From: Marinoscillum sp. 108
Lineage (GTDB): Bacteria; Bacteroidota; Bacteroidia; Cytophagales; Cyclobacteriaceae
Assembly: GCF_902506655.1 (NCBI RefSeq)
Contig: NZ_LR734808.1
Location: 3,408,501 to 3,472,500 of the forward strand
Direction: 5' to 3'
Length of the DNA: 64,000 nucleotides
Positions 57,000 to 64,000 of this stretch are shown here, one piece after another. A program made the position numbers and the translations under genes. Position 1 is the stretch's first letter. Every line of letters starts with the position of its first letter. Below the pieces are notes generated by a model. The model did no database searches. It saw only the letters and a program-made list of their open reading frames with translations, and had not been told where the DNA came from.

Positions 57000-59489
57000 A
57001 TGAAACATATTTCTAACCTACCAAATGAAAAAAGAGGCTCTATCCCGGAAGGGATCGGGCTTCGTAAGCTCGGGTTTCTTATAATCGCCATTTTGATGAT
57101 CATCACCCAAAGTTCTGTCTTCGGCCAAAGCTGCTGGCTGGAGGCTTCGGGCACCCAAATAGTCAACGCAGAAACCAACCAGCCGGTAATCCTACGCGCT
57201 GTGGGTCTTGGCAACTGGGCGCTTCAGGAGGGCTACATGCTCAACCCTCAAGGGTGTACGGGCTGCCCTGGCACCCAGTGGCAGATGAAACTGCAATATT
57301 TAAATGAAGGTCAATCCATGGCTCAGGTGGAGGCTTTTTATCAAAGCTGGCGGGACAATTTCATTACCAAGGCAGACATTGACTATATCGCTTCATTAGG
57401 ATTCAATAGTGTGCGTCTGCCAATGCATTATGAGCTGTTTTTGTCGAGTGCCCAGCGCGCTGTGCGAAACAATGTGATCACTGACCTCAATTTTGGTCAT
57501 GATACCTACAAGAATTCGCTTCAAAATTGGCATGATAATGATCAACTGTTCAATGACCCTAACCTGGAAGGCTACCGTGTGATCGACAACCTGCTGAGCT
57601 GGTGTGCTGATAACGGCATGTACGTGATTTTGGATCTGCATGCGGCTCCAGGTGGACAGGGTTCGGATAAGAACATTGCGGATATTTTTCATGACAATAA
57701 CCTCTGGCAGTTTCCGGTCTTTCAGGATGTGACCAATAGGCTTTGGGACAGGATCTCCGCGCGTTACATCAACGAGCCTCGCATCGCATTTTACGACCTC
57801 ATCAATGAGCCTAATAATGTACCCGGAGGCGGACAGGCCATTCATGCCCTCCTGCAGCGCCTGATTACCACCATTCGTGATAATGGTGATAACCACATGA
57901 TCATGGTGGAGGGTAATGGCTGGGGAAATAACTACGATTACCTGGAGCCGTTTACCTTTTCGCCCAACTGGGGGTTGGTATATAATGCTCATCGGTACTG
58001 GATAGACCCTGCGGATGATTGGGTGTCTGACTCTAATCCGAATCAGATCAACCGAATGGCCAATCTGGTGGCTTTCAGAAACAATCACCAAGTGCCGGTA
58101 TGGATTGGGGAGACTGGTGAGAATACCAATGAATGGTTGAGTCAAAATATTGACAAACTGGATCAGGAAGGCATCGGTTGGTGCCACTGGACCTACAAAA
58201 GGCATGATGTGGGAGCCAATGCGGCTTTGATGCGAATAGGGGGCAGTTACCCGACAGACGGTGCCTCAGCCATGGCTGGCGTACTCGAAAGCATCAAATT
58301 TCAAAACTGTATCCCCAATACCAATACCATCGCTGCGGTTACTCAGGATCTGCCTGCCCCCTGGACAAGCGGGTGTACCGGCGGATCCACACCTCCACCT
58401 AGTGGATGTACCGGATCATTTCAGAGTATCAGCGCAGCCATTCAGGCAGAGGCTTATTGTGACATGTTAGGTATCCAGACAGAGACTACCTCCGATACAG
58501 GTGGTGGTCAGAATGTAGGCTGGACGGACGCCGGAGATTGGCTGGGCTATCGGGTGGACATCCCCACTGCAGGCGATTATACGGTGGAGTATCGTGTAGC
58601 TAGTCAGAATGGTGGTGGATCCCTCCAGCTGGAAGGACTCGGAGGAGGATCTTCTTATGGTACCAAAGCAGTCTCTGCGACAGGTGGGTGGCAGACCTGG
58701 CAGACCATTTCGCATACTGTGACGCTACCAGCGGGTCAGCAGGAGTTGGGTATCAGCGTATTGGCCGGTGGTTTCAATCTCAACTGGTTTAAGATTACCC
58801 CTGTGGCAAATGGCGCACCCACCGGACAGACCATCTGGCTACGTGGTAGCAACAATCAGTATGTGTCTTCTGAGAATGGCCAGAACCCGATGATGTGTAA
58901 CCGGGGGTCAGTAGGTGGCTGGGAGCAGTTTACAGTAGTAGCTACAGGCGATGGTAAGGTAGCCTTGCGTGGCACTAATAACCTCTATGTGTCCTCTATG
59001 AATGGTACTGCAGCCATGCTTTGTGATCGACCATCAATTGGTGGTTGGGAAGCTTTTGAGTGGGTATCCCTTGGCGGAAATGCTCTGGCTTTGAAAGGAT
59101 TCAATGGGCAATATGTGTCTTCTGAAAATGGTGCCTCAGGGATGATGTGCAACAGAGCGACCATTGGTGGCTGGGAAACTTTCACCTGGGGGAGTGTTTC
59201 AGGCTCGCGAATGGCTGAAGAGTCTAATGGATTGGAAGCCACTGAGGAATCCTTCCTGATCTACCCCAACCCAGCAGTTGATCTTTTCAAAATAGACCTG
59301 CGAAACCTTGATTTTCATCAAGGGGTGATGAAAGTAACTGATCTGTCCGGAAAAGTGATTTTGACAGAGGAGCTCGTAAAAGAAGTTACAGAAATTGGTC
59401 TTTCCCCAGGAATGAAAGCTGGGGTCTACGTGATTACTGTAGAAAGCGGAGACCTAAAGATAAGCCGGAGAATGCTCATTGAGCGATAA
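57000..59489 (+). CDS. Secreted GH5 glucanase with CBM6, three-repeat beta-trefoil-like module and T9SS tail
   Basis: An 829-residue extracellular enzyme. A long N terminus with a hydrophobic signal core (about 20-40, ending SVFGQ) precedes a GH5 barrel (about 45-430). Its opening LRAVGLGNWALQEGYML matches the first GH5 of the locus; the acid/base is E270 in LINEPNN and the nucleophile E371 in WIGETGEN. A Thr/Pro/Gly linker leads to CBM6 (about 480-600, IQAEAYCDMLGIQTE). Three 42-45-residue repeats follow (about 611-745), each with (R/K)G.N..YVSS.NG..(M/L)C.R..(I/V)GGWE. A type A sorting domain ends the protein (IYPNPAVDLFKID). I chose the ATG at 57000 because the frame upstream (from 56949) adds no signal-like sequence. 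Confidence 0.9.
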   Translation: MKHISNLPNEKRGSIPEGIGLRKLGFLIIAILMIITQSSVFGQSCWLEASGTQIVNAETNQPVILRAVGLGNWALQEGYMLNPQGCTGCPGTQWQMKLQYLNEGQSMAQVEAFYQSWRDNFITKADIDYIASLGFNSVRLPMHYELFLSSAQRAVRNNVITDLNFGHDTYKNSLQNWHDNDQLFNDPNLEGYRVIDNLLSWCADNGMYVILDLHAAPGGQGSDKNIADIFHDNNLWQFPVFQDVTNRLWDRISARYINEPRIAFYDLINEPNNVPGGGQAIHALLQRLITTIRDNGDNHMIMVEGNGWGNNYDYLEPFTFSPNWGLVYNAHRYWIDPADDWVSDSNPNQINRMANLVAFRNNHQVPVWIGETGENTNEWLSQNIDKLDQEGIGWCHWTYKRHDVGANAALMRIGGSYPTDGASAMAGVLESIKFQNCIPNTNTIAAVTQDLPAPWTSGCTGGSTPPPSGCTGSFQSISAAIQAEAYCDMLGIQTETTSDTGGGQNVGWTDAGDWLGYRVDIPTAGDYTVEYRVASQNGGGSLQLEGLGGGSSYGTKAVSATGGWQTWQTISHTVTLPAGQQELGISVLAGGFNLNWFKITPVANGAPTGQTIWLRGSNNQYVSSENGQNPMMCNRGSVGGWEQFTVVATGDGKVALRGTNNLYVSSMNGTAAMLCDRPSIGGWEAFEWVSLGGNALALKGFNGQYVSSENGASGMMCNRATIGGWETFTWGSVSGSRMAEESNGLEATEESFLIYPNPAVDLFKIDLRNLDFHQGVMKVTDLSGKVILTEELVKEVTEIGLSPGMKAGVYVITVESGDLKISRRMLIER

Positions 59490-59529
59490 TCTGGCTGGTT
59501 GTTATACTTCGTATTTTTGTTTTAGGGGA

Positions 59530-59559
59530 GAAGGGGTCATTGACCCCTTTTCTTTTTTT
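59530..59559 (+). terminator. Intrinsic terminator after the second GH5 gene
   Basis: AAGGGGT-CATTG-ACCCCTT stem (59531-59549) followed by TTTCTTTTTTT. It lies 40 bases after the GH5 stop and 18 bases before the end of the convergent lipoprotein gene. Confidence 0.88.
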
Positions 59560-59577
59560 GAGATGGTCGCCGTCCTC

Positions 59578-60294
59578 CTAGCCGTTGGTCTTTCCAAAGT
59601 ATACGGTGATCAATTGTCCACTTGTCGCCCTGAGTTCGCCAACAAAATGATCAGGGCTGGACTCAAGAAGTTTAAAAGAAAGTCCGGCGCTCTCCGCTGC
59701 GTCTGAGTAGATTGACAGTTGGGTGGCACTGCCAAACCATTGTCCTGTGAAAAAGTCTTCGGTAGATCCTACGCACTTTGTGTTGTTTCGAAAATCCATG
59801 TCAAAATTTTTATAAAACTGATATTGATCATCGTTGAAACAGTCGTCATACTGAACCCATTGCTCATTTTGCAATATGAATTTTGGGGACCAAACCTTGC
59901 CGCCAACACTGCTTAAATTGCTGTACCAGTTTTCTGTCAGGATTGTTGAAAATTCATTCAATCCCTCCTGAATGACCACAGAAGTTGTTTGATGAATCCA
60001 ATTGGTGGCACTTCCTTTTTGTATATCCAAATAGTAAATCTGACCGGGGGAGAGATTCTTTAACTGCAGGTACCCTGCGGTGTTGGTCAGGCCGGCAGTT
60101 ACTGATGAAGTTTCATTTTGAAAGGCGGTCAGAGATTCATAAAGGTAGACTTCAGCGGTGGTAACCTTATTGCCCTGTGCGTCTTCAACGGTTATGATCA
60201 ATTCAGCGGCGGACATTAACTCTCCTTCATTGCAGGCGGTCAATGAGGCCATCAGGTATAGAAATACGAATGGTTTAATCGCTTGAAGTGTCAT
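59578..60294 (-). CDS. Lipoprotein with Ig/Cna-B-like N-terminal and lipocalin-like C-terminal half
   Basis: A 238-residue lipoprotein (lipobox SLTAC). The N-terminal half (about 28-115) looks like a carboxypeptidase-regulatory/Cna-B beta-sandwich (ELIITVEDAQGNKVTTAEVYLYES, quoted in parts: LIITVEDAQGNKV, VTAGLTNTAGYLQLKNLSPG). The C-terminal half (about 128-235) has ENWYSNLSS, W.PKF, YDDCFNDDQYQFYKN, NTKC, and TGQWFG, the spacing of Bacteroidota lipocalin-like domains with a Cys pair. Function unknown. It is a clear paralog of the next upstream gene and has its own -7 element (60335-60342). Confidence 0.82.
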   Translation of the reverse strand: MTLQAIKPFVFLYLMASLTACNEGELMSAAELIITVEDAQGNKVTTAEVYLYESLTAFQNETSSVTAGLTNTAGYLQLKNLSPGQIYYLDIQKGSATNWIHQTTSVVIQEGLNEFSTILTENWYSNLSSVGGKVWSPKFILQNEQWVQYDDCFNDDQYQFYKNFDMDFRNNTKCVGSTEDFFTGQWFGSATQLSIYSDAAESAGLSFKLLESSPDHFVGELRATSGQLITVYFGKTNG

Positions 60295-60334
60295 GGTATT
60301 CCATTAAAGGTATTCCATTTAATGCCATGCTGTT

Positions 60335-60342
60335 CAAATTTA
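60335..60342 (-). promoter_or_regulatory. Candidate -7 promoter element
   Basis: TAAATTTG on the reverse strand, a perfect TAnnTTTG match about 40 bases upstream of the lipoprotein ATG at 60294. No -33 TTTG. A tandem direct repeat GGTATTCCATT (60295-60305 and 60309-60319) lies between it and the gene. Confidence 0.4.
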
Positions 60343-60381
60343 ACCCCAATATTTTCTCCGACAGTTCAGTCGAACTTCACA

Positions 60382-61086
60382 TCAGATACCCATTTTTTCA
60401 AACCTGACCAGTAAAAGCTCGCCACCATTAATTCTCAGTTCGCCTAAAAAATAAGCAGGGTCGGACTCCACCAGTTTGAAGGATAGTCCTGTGTCACCTT
60501 CAAGATCAGAATAAATGGTTACCTGATTGGCCGTTCCAAACCACTCTCCTGTGTAAAAATCCGGGTCGGAGGCACTGCACTTGGTGTGGTTGCGGTAAGA
60601 CATCTTGAGGTTTTTCTTAAACAGATACTGATCATCGTTGAAACAGTCATTGTATATGTACCAGACATCATCTATGAATACATATTTTGGAGACCAGGAA
60701 ATTCCGGCAGCATTGCTCAGGTTGCTGTACCAGTTTTCTGAGATGACCGTTGAGAAGGTATTCATGCCTTCTTCTATATAAGGAGAAGTAATCTGGCTGA
60801 TCCAGTTGGTTGCATTCACTCGCCTAACATCAATGTAGTACGTCTGTTTTGGTTTAAGCCCATAAAATGTGATCGCACCGGTGGCATCGGTAAGGCCATT
60901 GGCAATCGGGGATTCCTGATCCAGGAAACTCGCCAAAGACAAATAAACATTAACCTCAGAGTTTGAGGCGCCATTACCCTCAGCATCAAGTACCGCAATC
61001 TCCAGTTGGGTATTGGGGGCCGACTCTTCTTTGTCGCAACCTGACAATATGCCTATGGCAAGAAGAGTGATTAGAAATTGCTTCAT
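60382..61086 (-). CDS. Lipoprotein with Ig/Cna-B-like and lipocalin-like halves, paralog of the 59578 gene
   Basis: A 234-residue lipoprotein (lipobox ILSGC). It has the same two-part build as its neighbour: N-terminal beta-sandwich (LEIAVLDAEGNGASNSEV, ITFYGLKPKQTYYIDV) and a C-terminal lipocalin-like half with ENWYSNLSNAAG, YNDCFNDDQYLFKKN, HTKC and TGEWFGTANQVTIYSD. The pair arose by duplication, and the C-terminal half is better conserved than the N-terminal half. It begins 9 bases after the stop of a 59-codon membrane protein gene, so those two form an operon. Confidence 0.83.
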   Translation of the reverse strand: MKQFLITLLAIGILSGCDKEESAPNTQLEIAVLDAEGNGASNSEVNVYLSLASFLDQESPIANGLTDATGAITFYGLKPKQTYYIDVRRVNATNWISQITSPYIEEGMNTFSTVISENWYSNLSNAAGISWSPKYVFIDDVWYIYNDCFNDDQYLFKKNLKMSYRNHTKCSASDPDFYTGEWFGTANQVTIYSDLEGDTGLSFKLVESDPAYFLGELRINGGELLLVRFEKMGI

Positions 61087-61095
61087 TTTGGAGGT

Positions 61096-61275
61096 TTAAT
61101 TTTTCTTTTTCTTAAACAGGCTATAGGAAAGAAGGAGCGCTATGGCAAAGGCCATAATCAGGAAATAGTATCGTGGTTCGCCTTTTTGCCAGGTCTTGTA
61201 AAAATAAGCGGCACTCAAAGCCATTACCACGGTGACGCCCAGTGTACTCAGATACTTGATGGTTCTCGGATTCAT
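61096..61275 (-). CDS. Small 59-residue membrane protein
   Basis: A short gene below usual length cut-offs. It starts at the ATG at 61275 and encodes MNPRTIKYLSTLG..., with two hydrophobic helices (about 9-26 and 36-54) joined by the loop YKTWQKGEPRYY and ending in the basic tail FKKKKN before TAA. Support for a real gene: a consensus promoter directly upstream, a lipoprotein gene 9 bases downstream, a plausible two-helix topology, and a stop well placed in the intergenic gap. Function unknown; I do not recognise the family. Confidence 0.7.
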   Translation of the reverse strand: MNPRTIKYLSTLGVTVVMALSAAYFYKTWQKGEPRYYFLIMAFAIALLLSYSLFKKKKN

Positions 61276-61279
61276 TTTT

Positions 61280-61310
61280 CAAACTTATGCAATCTGCACA
61301 TGATCACAAA
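61280..61310 (-). promoter_or_regulatory. Consensus Bacteroidota promoter of the small membrane protein gene
   Basis: On the reverse strand: TTTG at 61310-61307, exactly 19 bases, then TAAGTTTG at 61287-61280. Both boxes and the spacing match TTTG-N19-21-TAnnTTTG. The -7 element ends 4 bases before the ATG, so the transcript should be leaderless or nearly so. Confidence 0.75.
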
Positions 61311-61427
61311 CGATGGATCGTGAAAGAAACCAACTAATCAAAAGGACAAAAATTGACCATTTTGGGACGATTGATGCCCAGATTTGTGAACACCCTAAGT
61401 ATCTTTAGCCTCCGGATATAACTCACC

Positions 61428-61453
61428 AAAAGCTGCTTGAGAGCAGTTTTTTT
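61428..61453 (+). terminator. Terminator-like hairpin in the leader region of the GH2 gene
   Basis: AAAAGCTGCT-TGAG-AGCAGTTTTT, a 10-bp stem with one G-T pair, ending in a T tract. It lies 40 bases before the GH2 ATG, with no forward-strand gene for almost 2 kb upstream, so it may act as an attenuator if the promoter is above it. Confidence 0.65.
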
Positions 61454-61492
61454 GTGTCCTGTTTTTCTTTTTTGTTTTAAAAACCCTTCGAT

Positions 61493-63301
61493 ATGAAAGT
61501 TCTCTTTAAGACCTGTATGGCCGCTCTTTGTGGCATTATGTTGCTCAATGTACAAGCACAGAATGAAGCTCCGCTGCTGACCAATATGACAAATCGTGAG
61601 GCCATGACCCTGGATGGCAAGTGGCGATACATAGTAGACCCGATGGAAAACGGGTATTATAATTATCGGTACAAGATTAACCCCAATGGCTATTTCAAGG
61701 ATCAGAAACCCGAAACCGTCAGTGACCTGATCGAATATGATTTTGATAAATCAGGACAGCTCAACGTACCAGGTGACTGGAACACTCAGCGGGAAGATCT
61801 GTTCTTTTATGAGGGCACGGTCTGGTACAAAAAGGCCTTTATCTATGAGCCATCAGATCAGCGTGCTTTCCTCTATTTCGGGGCGGTGAATTATGACGCC
61901 AAAGTGTACCTGAACGGCGAGAAGATAGGTGAGCACATCGGGGGGTTCACGCCCTTCAATTTTGAGGTAACGAATCTTTTGAAGGCAGGTGAAAACTTTG
62001 TGGTGGTGAAAGTGGACAATACACGCAAAAGTGAGAGTATCCCTACCAAAAACAGTGACTGGTACAATTTCGGGGGGATCACCCGCTCGGTAAAGCTGGT
62101 GGAAGTACCGAAGACTTTTATCAGGGACTATGCCATACAACTCAAAAAAGGGAGCAAGACCGATGTAGAAGGCTGGGTGCAACTGGACGGAGCGCAATTG
62201 ACCCAAAAGGTGCAATTGGAAATCCCGGAAGCCAGGGTGAAGCTCACACTGACTCCCGATGCCACTGGTTTGGCCAAAGTAAGTTTCAAAACCAAACTGA
62301 GTCTGTGGTCTGACAAAAATCCAAAGCTTTACGAAGTGTCGCTCACATCGGGGGACGACCAGGTGAAGGATCAGATTGGGTTCAGATCGATCGAAACCCG
62401 TGGCAATGACATTCTGCTGAACGGGGAGCCGGTATTTCTGAAAGGGATCTCCATCCATGAAGTGGCGGCCTTCACAGGTGGTAGGGTGATTGCTCCGGAG
62501 CAGTGTCTAACCTTGCTCAATTGGGCCCGTAATCTGGGTTGCAACTTTGTGCGATTGGCGCACTACCCACACAATGAAGACATGGTGCGGCTGGCGGATC
62601 AAATGGGGATCATGGTGTGGTCGGAGATACCCGTCTACTGGACCATAGACTGGGAAAATCAGTCGGTGTTTGACAATGCTCAGAACCAGCTACGGGAGAT
62701 GATCACCAGAGATAAAAACAGAGCCGCGGTGATCATGTGGTCTGTGGCCAATGAGACACCCATTAGCGACCCGCGCACAGATTTTCTGAAGCGACTGGTT
62801 GTTTCTGCCCGTGGTTATGACAACACGCGCCTGTTGACAGGTGCTTTGGAGCCGCACTCTGAGGGCGGCTATCGTGTGATCGATGATGCCCTGGGTGAAT
62901 CTTTAGATGTCATCGGGATCAACAACTATTGTGGCTGGTACGGTGGCACGCCAGCGTCATGTGCCGGTGTAGAGTGGAAAATGATCTATGACAAGCCTTT
63001 GGTCATCAGTGAATTTGGCGGAGGCGCCTTGCAAGGGCTGCACGGCCTGCCAGAGGAACGCTGGACAGAGGAGTATCAGGAGGACGTATACAAATACAAT
63101 ATAGAGATGCTTAAGAATATCCCGTTTCTGCGCGGAACCACTCCCTGGATTTTGATGGACTTTTACTCTGCCAGGAGACCTCTGCCAGACATTCAGGATT
63201 TCTTTAACAGAAAGGGACTGATCTCAGATCAGGGAGTCAAGAAGAAGGCGTTTTTTGTGTTGAAGAAGTATTATTCCGAAAAACCCATTCAACTGGACTG
63301 A
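61493..63301 (+). CDS. GH2-family glycoside hydrolase
   Basis: A 602-residue exported enzyme with a signal peptide (to about 22, NVQA) and no lipobox or T9SS tail, so probably periplasmic. The order is the GH2 one: N-terminal jelly-roll (about 45-215, LNVPGDWNTQ, FLYFGAVNYDAKVYLNGE, VDNTR), Ig-like sandwich (about 218-310), and TIM barrel (about 311-600). The acid/base is E421 in MWSVANETP and the nucleophile E507 in VISEFGGGA. Substrate specificity (beta-galactosidase, glucuronidase, mannosidase or glucosidase) cannot be read; the PUL suggests a beta-glucan side chain or terminal residue. Confidence 0.9.
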   Translation: MKVLFKTCMAALCGIMLLNVQAQNEAPLLTNMTNREAMTLDGKWRYIVDPMENGYYNYRYKINPNGYFKDQKPETVSDLIEYDFDKSGQLNVPGDWNTQREDLFFYEGTVWYKKAFIYEPSDQRAFLYFGAVNYDAKVYLNGEKIGEHIGGFTPFNFEVTNLLKAGENFVVVKVDNTRKSESIPTKNSDWYNFGGITRSVKLVEVPKTFIRDYAIQLKKGSKTDVEGWVQLDGAQLTQKVQLEIPEARVKLTLTPDATGLAKVSFKTKLSLWSDKNPKLYEVSLTSGDDQVKDQIGFRSIETRGNDILLNGEPVFLKGISIHEVAAFTGGRVIAPEQCLTLLNWARNLGCNFVRLAHYPHNEDMVRLADQMGIMVWSEIPVYWTIDWENQSVFDNAQNQLREMITRDKNRAAVIMWSVANETPISDPRTDFLKRLVVSARGYDNTRLLTGALEPHSEGGYRVIDDALGESLDVIGINNYCGWYGGTPASCAGVEWKMIYDKPLVISEFGGGALQGLHGLPEERWTEEYQEDVYKYNIEMLKNIPFLRGTTPWILMDFYSARRPLPDIQDFFNRKGLISDQGVKKKAFFVLKKYYSEKPIQLD

Positions 63302-63371
63302 GTTAATGGCCATTTGGCCAAATGGACCTGCAACCATACAGGAGTCTAAAGGATTGGGCTGGTATGTCATG

Positions 63372-64000
63372 TTATCCTTCCTGGTTGGCATCTGCCAACT
63401 TATCCAGAAAGGACGCCATGTTCTCGTCATGGTCAATACTCAGGCGTTTCCTGATGCGGTATCGGGCCGTTTCTACACCTCTTATGGAGATGTTTAATAT
63501 GGGGGCGATATCCTTGTTGGTCAGGTTCATTCTTACCAAAGCACACAGTCGGAGTTCTTTCGGTGATAAATCCGGAAAGTTGGCCTTCAATTCATCAAAG
63601 AAGTCTTTGTGGACCCGCTCAAAGTTGGTTTCAAAGACCTTAAGGTATTCTTCATCATTGAGGTGCATGTTGATGCTCCGGACGATCTCCCTGATGGACG
63701 TGCGGTTGGCCTCTGTGCGAGCGGATTTCTTGAGGTCTTTGAGCGCTTCTTTGATGTTTGTGATCAGTTCTCGCTTTTTGGCCAGCAGCATGGTGTAGTT
63801 CGTCAGTTCTTTACTTTTGTCCACCACATCTTGTTCCAGCATTTGCTTTTCCAACTCTATTTTTTCTTTTTCACTTGCCAGTTTTATTCGCTCCAGCTCC
63901 AGCTCCAGCAAGTTTCTTTTCTCTTGTTCCTCTTGTTGTGTGAGTGTTTTTTCCCGACTGATTTTCGCTTTTATAAGTTTTCTAAAGCTCAAAAGGACCA
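63372..64000 (-). CDS. Propeller/Y_Y_Y LuxR-type regulator, C-terminal part only, cut by window end
   Basis: The frame stays open to the last base, so the N-terminal part lies beyond the window; the TTG at 63992 is an internal Leu codon. The visible 200 residues contain the end of a membrane-proximal basic segment, a coiled coil (about 10-110) and a LuxR-type HTH (LSPKELRLCALVRMNLTNKD, ISIRGVETARYRIRKRL). It is strikingly similar to the C-terminal end of the regulator at 39026-41935. The two paralogs bracket the glucan locus. This one converges on GH2, with 70 bases between stops. Confidence 0.9.
   Translation of the reverse strand, partial: VLLSFRKLIKAKISREKTLTQQEEQEKRNLLELELERIKLASEKEKIELEKQMLEQDVVDKSKELTNYTMLLAKKRELITNIKEALKDLKKSARTEANRTSIREIVRSINMHLNDEEYLKVFETNFERVHKDFFDELKANFPDLSPKELRLCALVRMNLTNKDIAPILNISIRGVETARYRIRKRLSIDHDENMASFLDKLADANQEG

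Noticed and set aside
61078-61323. 81-codon forward frame opposite the small membrane protein
   Set aside because: It is antisense to the 59-codon gene, which has a consensus promoter and sensible membrane topology; the forward frame has neither.
63310-63325. 16-bp perfect palindrome CCATTTGGCCAAATGG between GH2 and the partial regulator
   Set aside because: Lies between convergent stops with no T tract and no loop. Most likely a weak structural element or chance; no function can be supported.
1-64000. CRISPR arrays, tRNA or rRNA genes, insertion sequences, prophage and integration sites
   Set aside because: I looked through the intergenic regions and found no regularly spaced repeats, cloverleaf sequences, transposase or integrase genes.

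Overview
The window is chromosomal DNA from a member of the Bacteroidota, most likely a marine, polysaccharide-degrading Cytophagales. The evidence is two SusC/SusD pairs, an ECF sigma/FecR/STN-type SusC signalling set, type IX secretion (T9SS) C-terminal sorting domains, propeller/Y_Y_Y/LuxR-type regulators, FG-GAP/ASPIC lipoproteins and several Bacteroidota promoters of the TAnnTTTG type. I saw no rRNA, tRNA, CRISPR array, insertion sequence or prophage.

Bases 1-18,500 are mostly housekeeping. Two tandem paralogous hybrid histidine kinases (the first cut by the window edge) are followed by hemE, an L-serine dehydratase gene, a small membrane protein, and a forward run of an M42-like peptidase, hpt, adk, obgE, grpE and dnaJ. 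The reverse strand then carries prfB-MFS-yhhN (prfB with its programmed +1 frameshift intact), a CBS protein, and an ABC ATPase-cobalamin adenosyltransferase-ilvE unit.

Bases 18,500-33,500 hold a cell-surface-signalling uptake locus: ECF sigma factor, FecR-like anti-sigma factor, SusC with an N-terminal STN domain, SusD, then two giant FG-GAP/ASPIC-UnbV lipoproteins. No degradative enzyme is encoded in it. Bases 33,500-39,000 are mixed: an SDR oxidoreductase, an alkyltransferase-like protein with Ala in place of the catalytic Cys, a sodium:solute symporter, clpS-recR, and a TPR sensor kinase.

Bases 39,000-64,000 form a polysaccharide utilisation locus (PUL), probably for beta-1,3-glucan (laminarin- or curdlan-like). 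A propeller/Y_Y_Y/LuxR regulator is divergent from GH5 and GH128 genes. Then come SusC-SusD-PKD/CBM lipoprotein-GH3-PKD/CBM lipoprotein, a second GH5 with a CBM6 and a three-repeat beta-trefoil-like module, and GH2. A close paralog of the regulator, cut by the window end, closes the locus. The two GH5 enzymes and the GH128 carry T9SS tails and should act outside the cell. The lipoproteins and SusCD bind and import oligosaccharides, and GH3 and GH2 should finish hydrolysis. Inside the PUL, on the opposite strand, lies a three-gene cassette: a 59-residue membrane protein with a near-perfect consensus promoter, and two paralogous lipoproteins with a lipocalin-like C-terminal half.

Functions are assigned from motifs and remembered family features only; no database search was possible. 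Promoters, operators and substrate predictions are inference.
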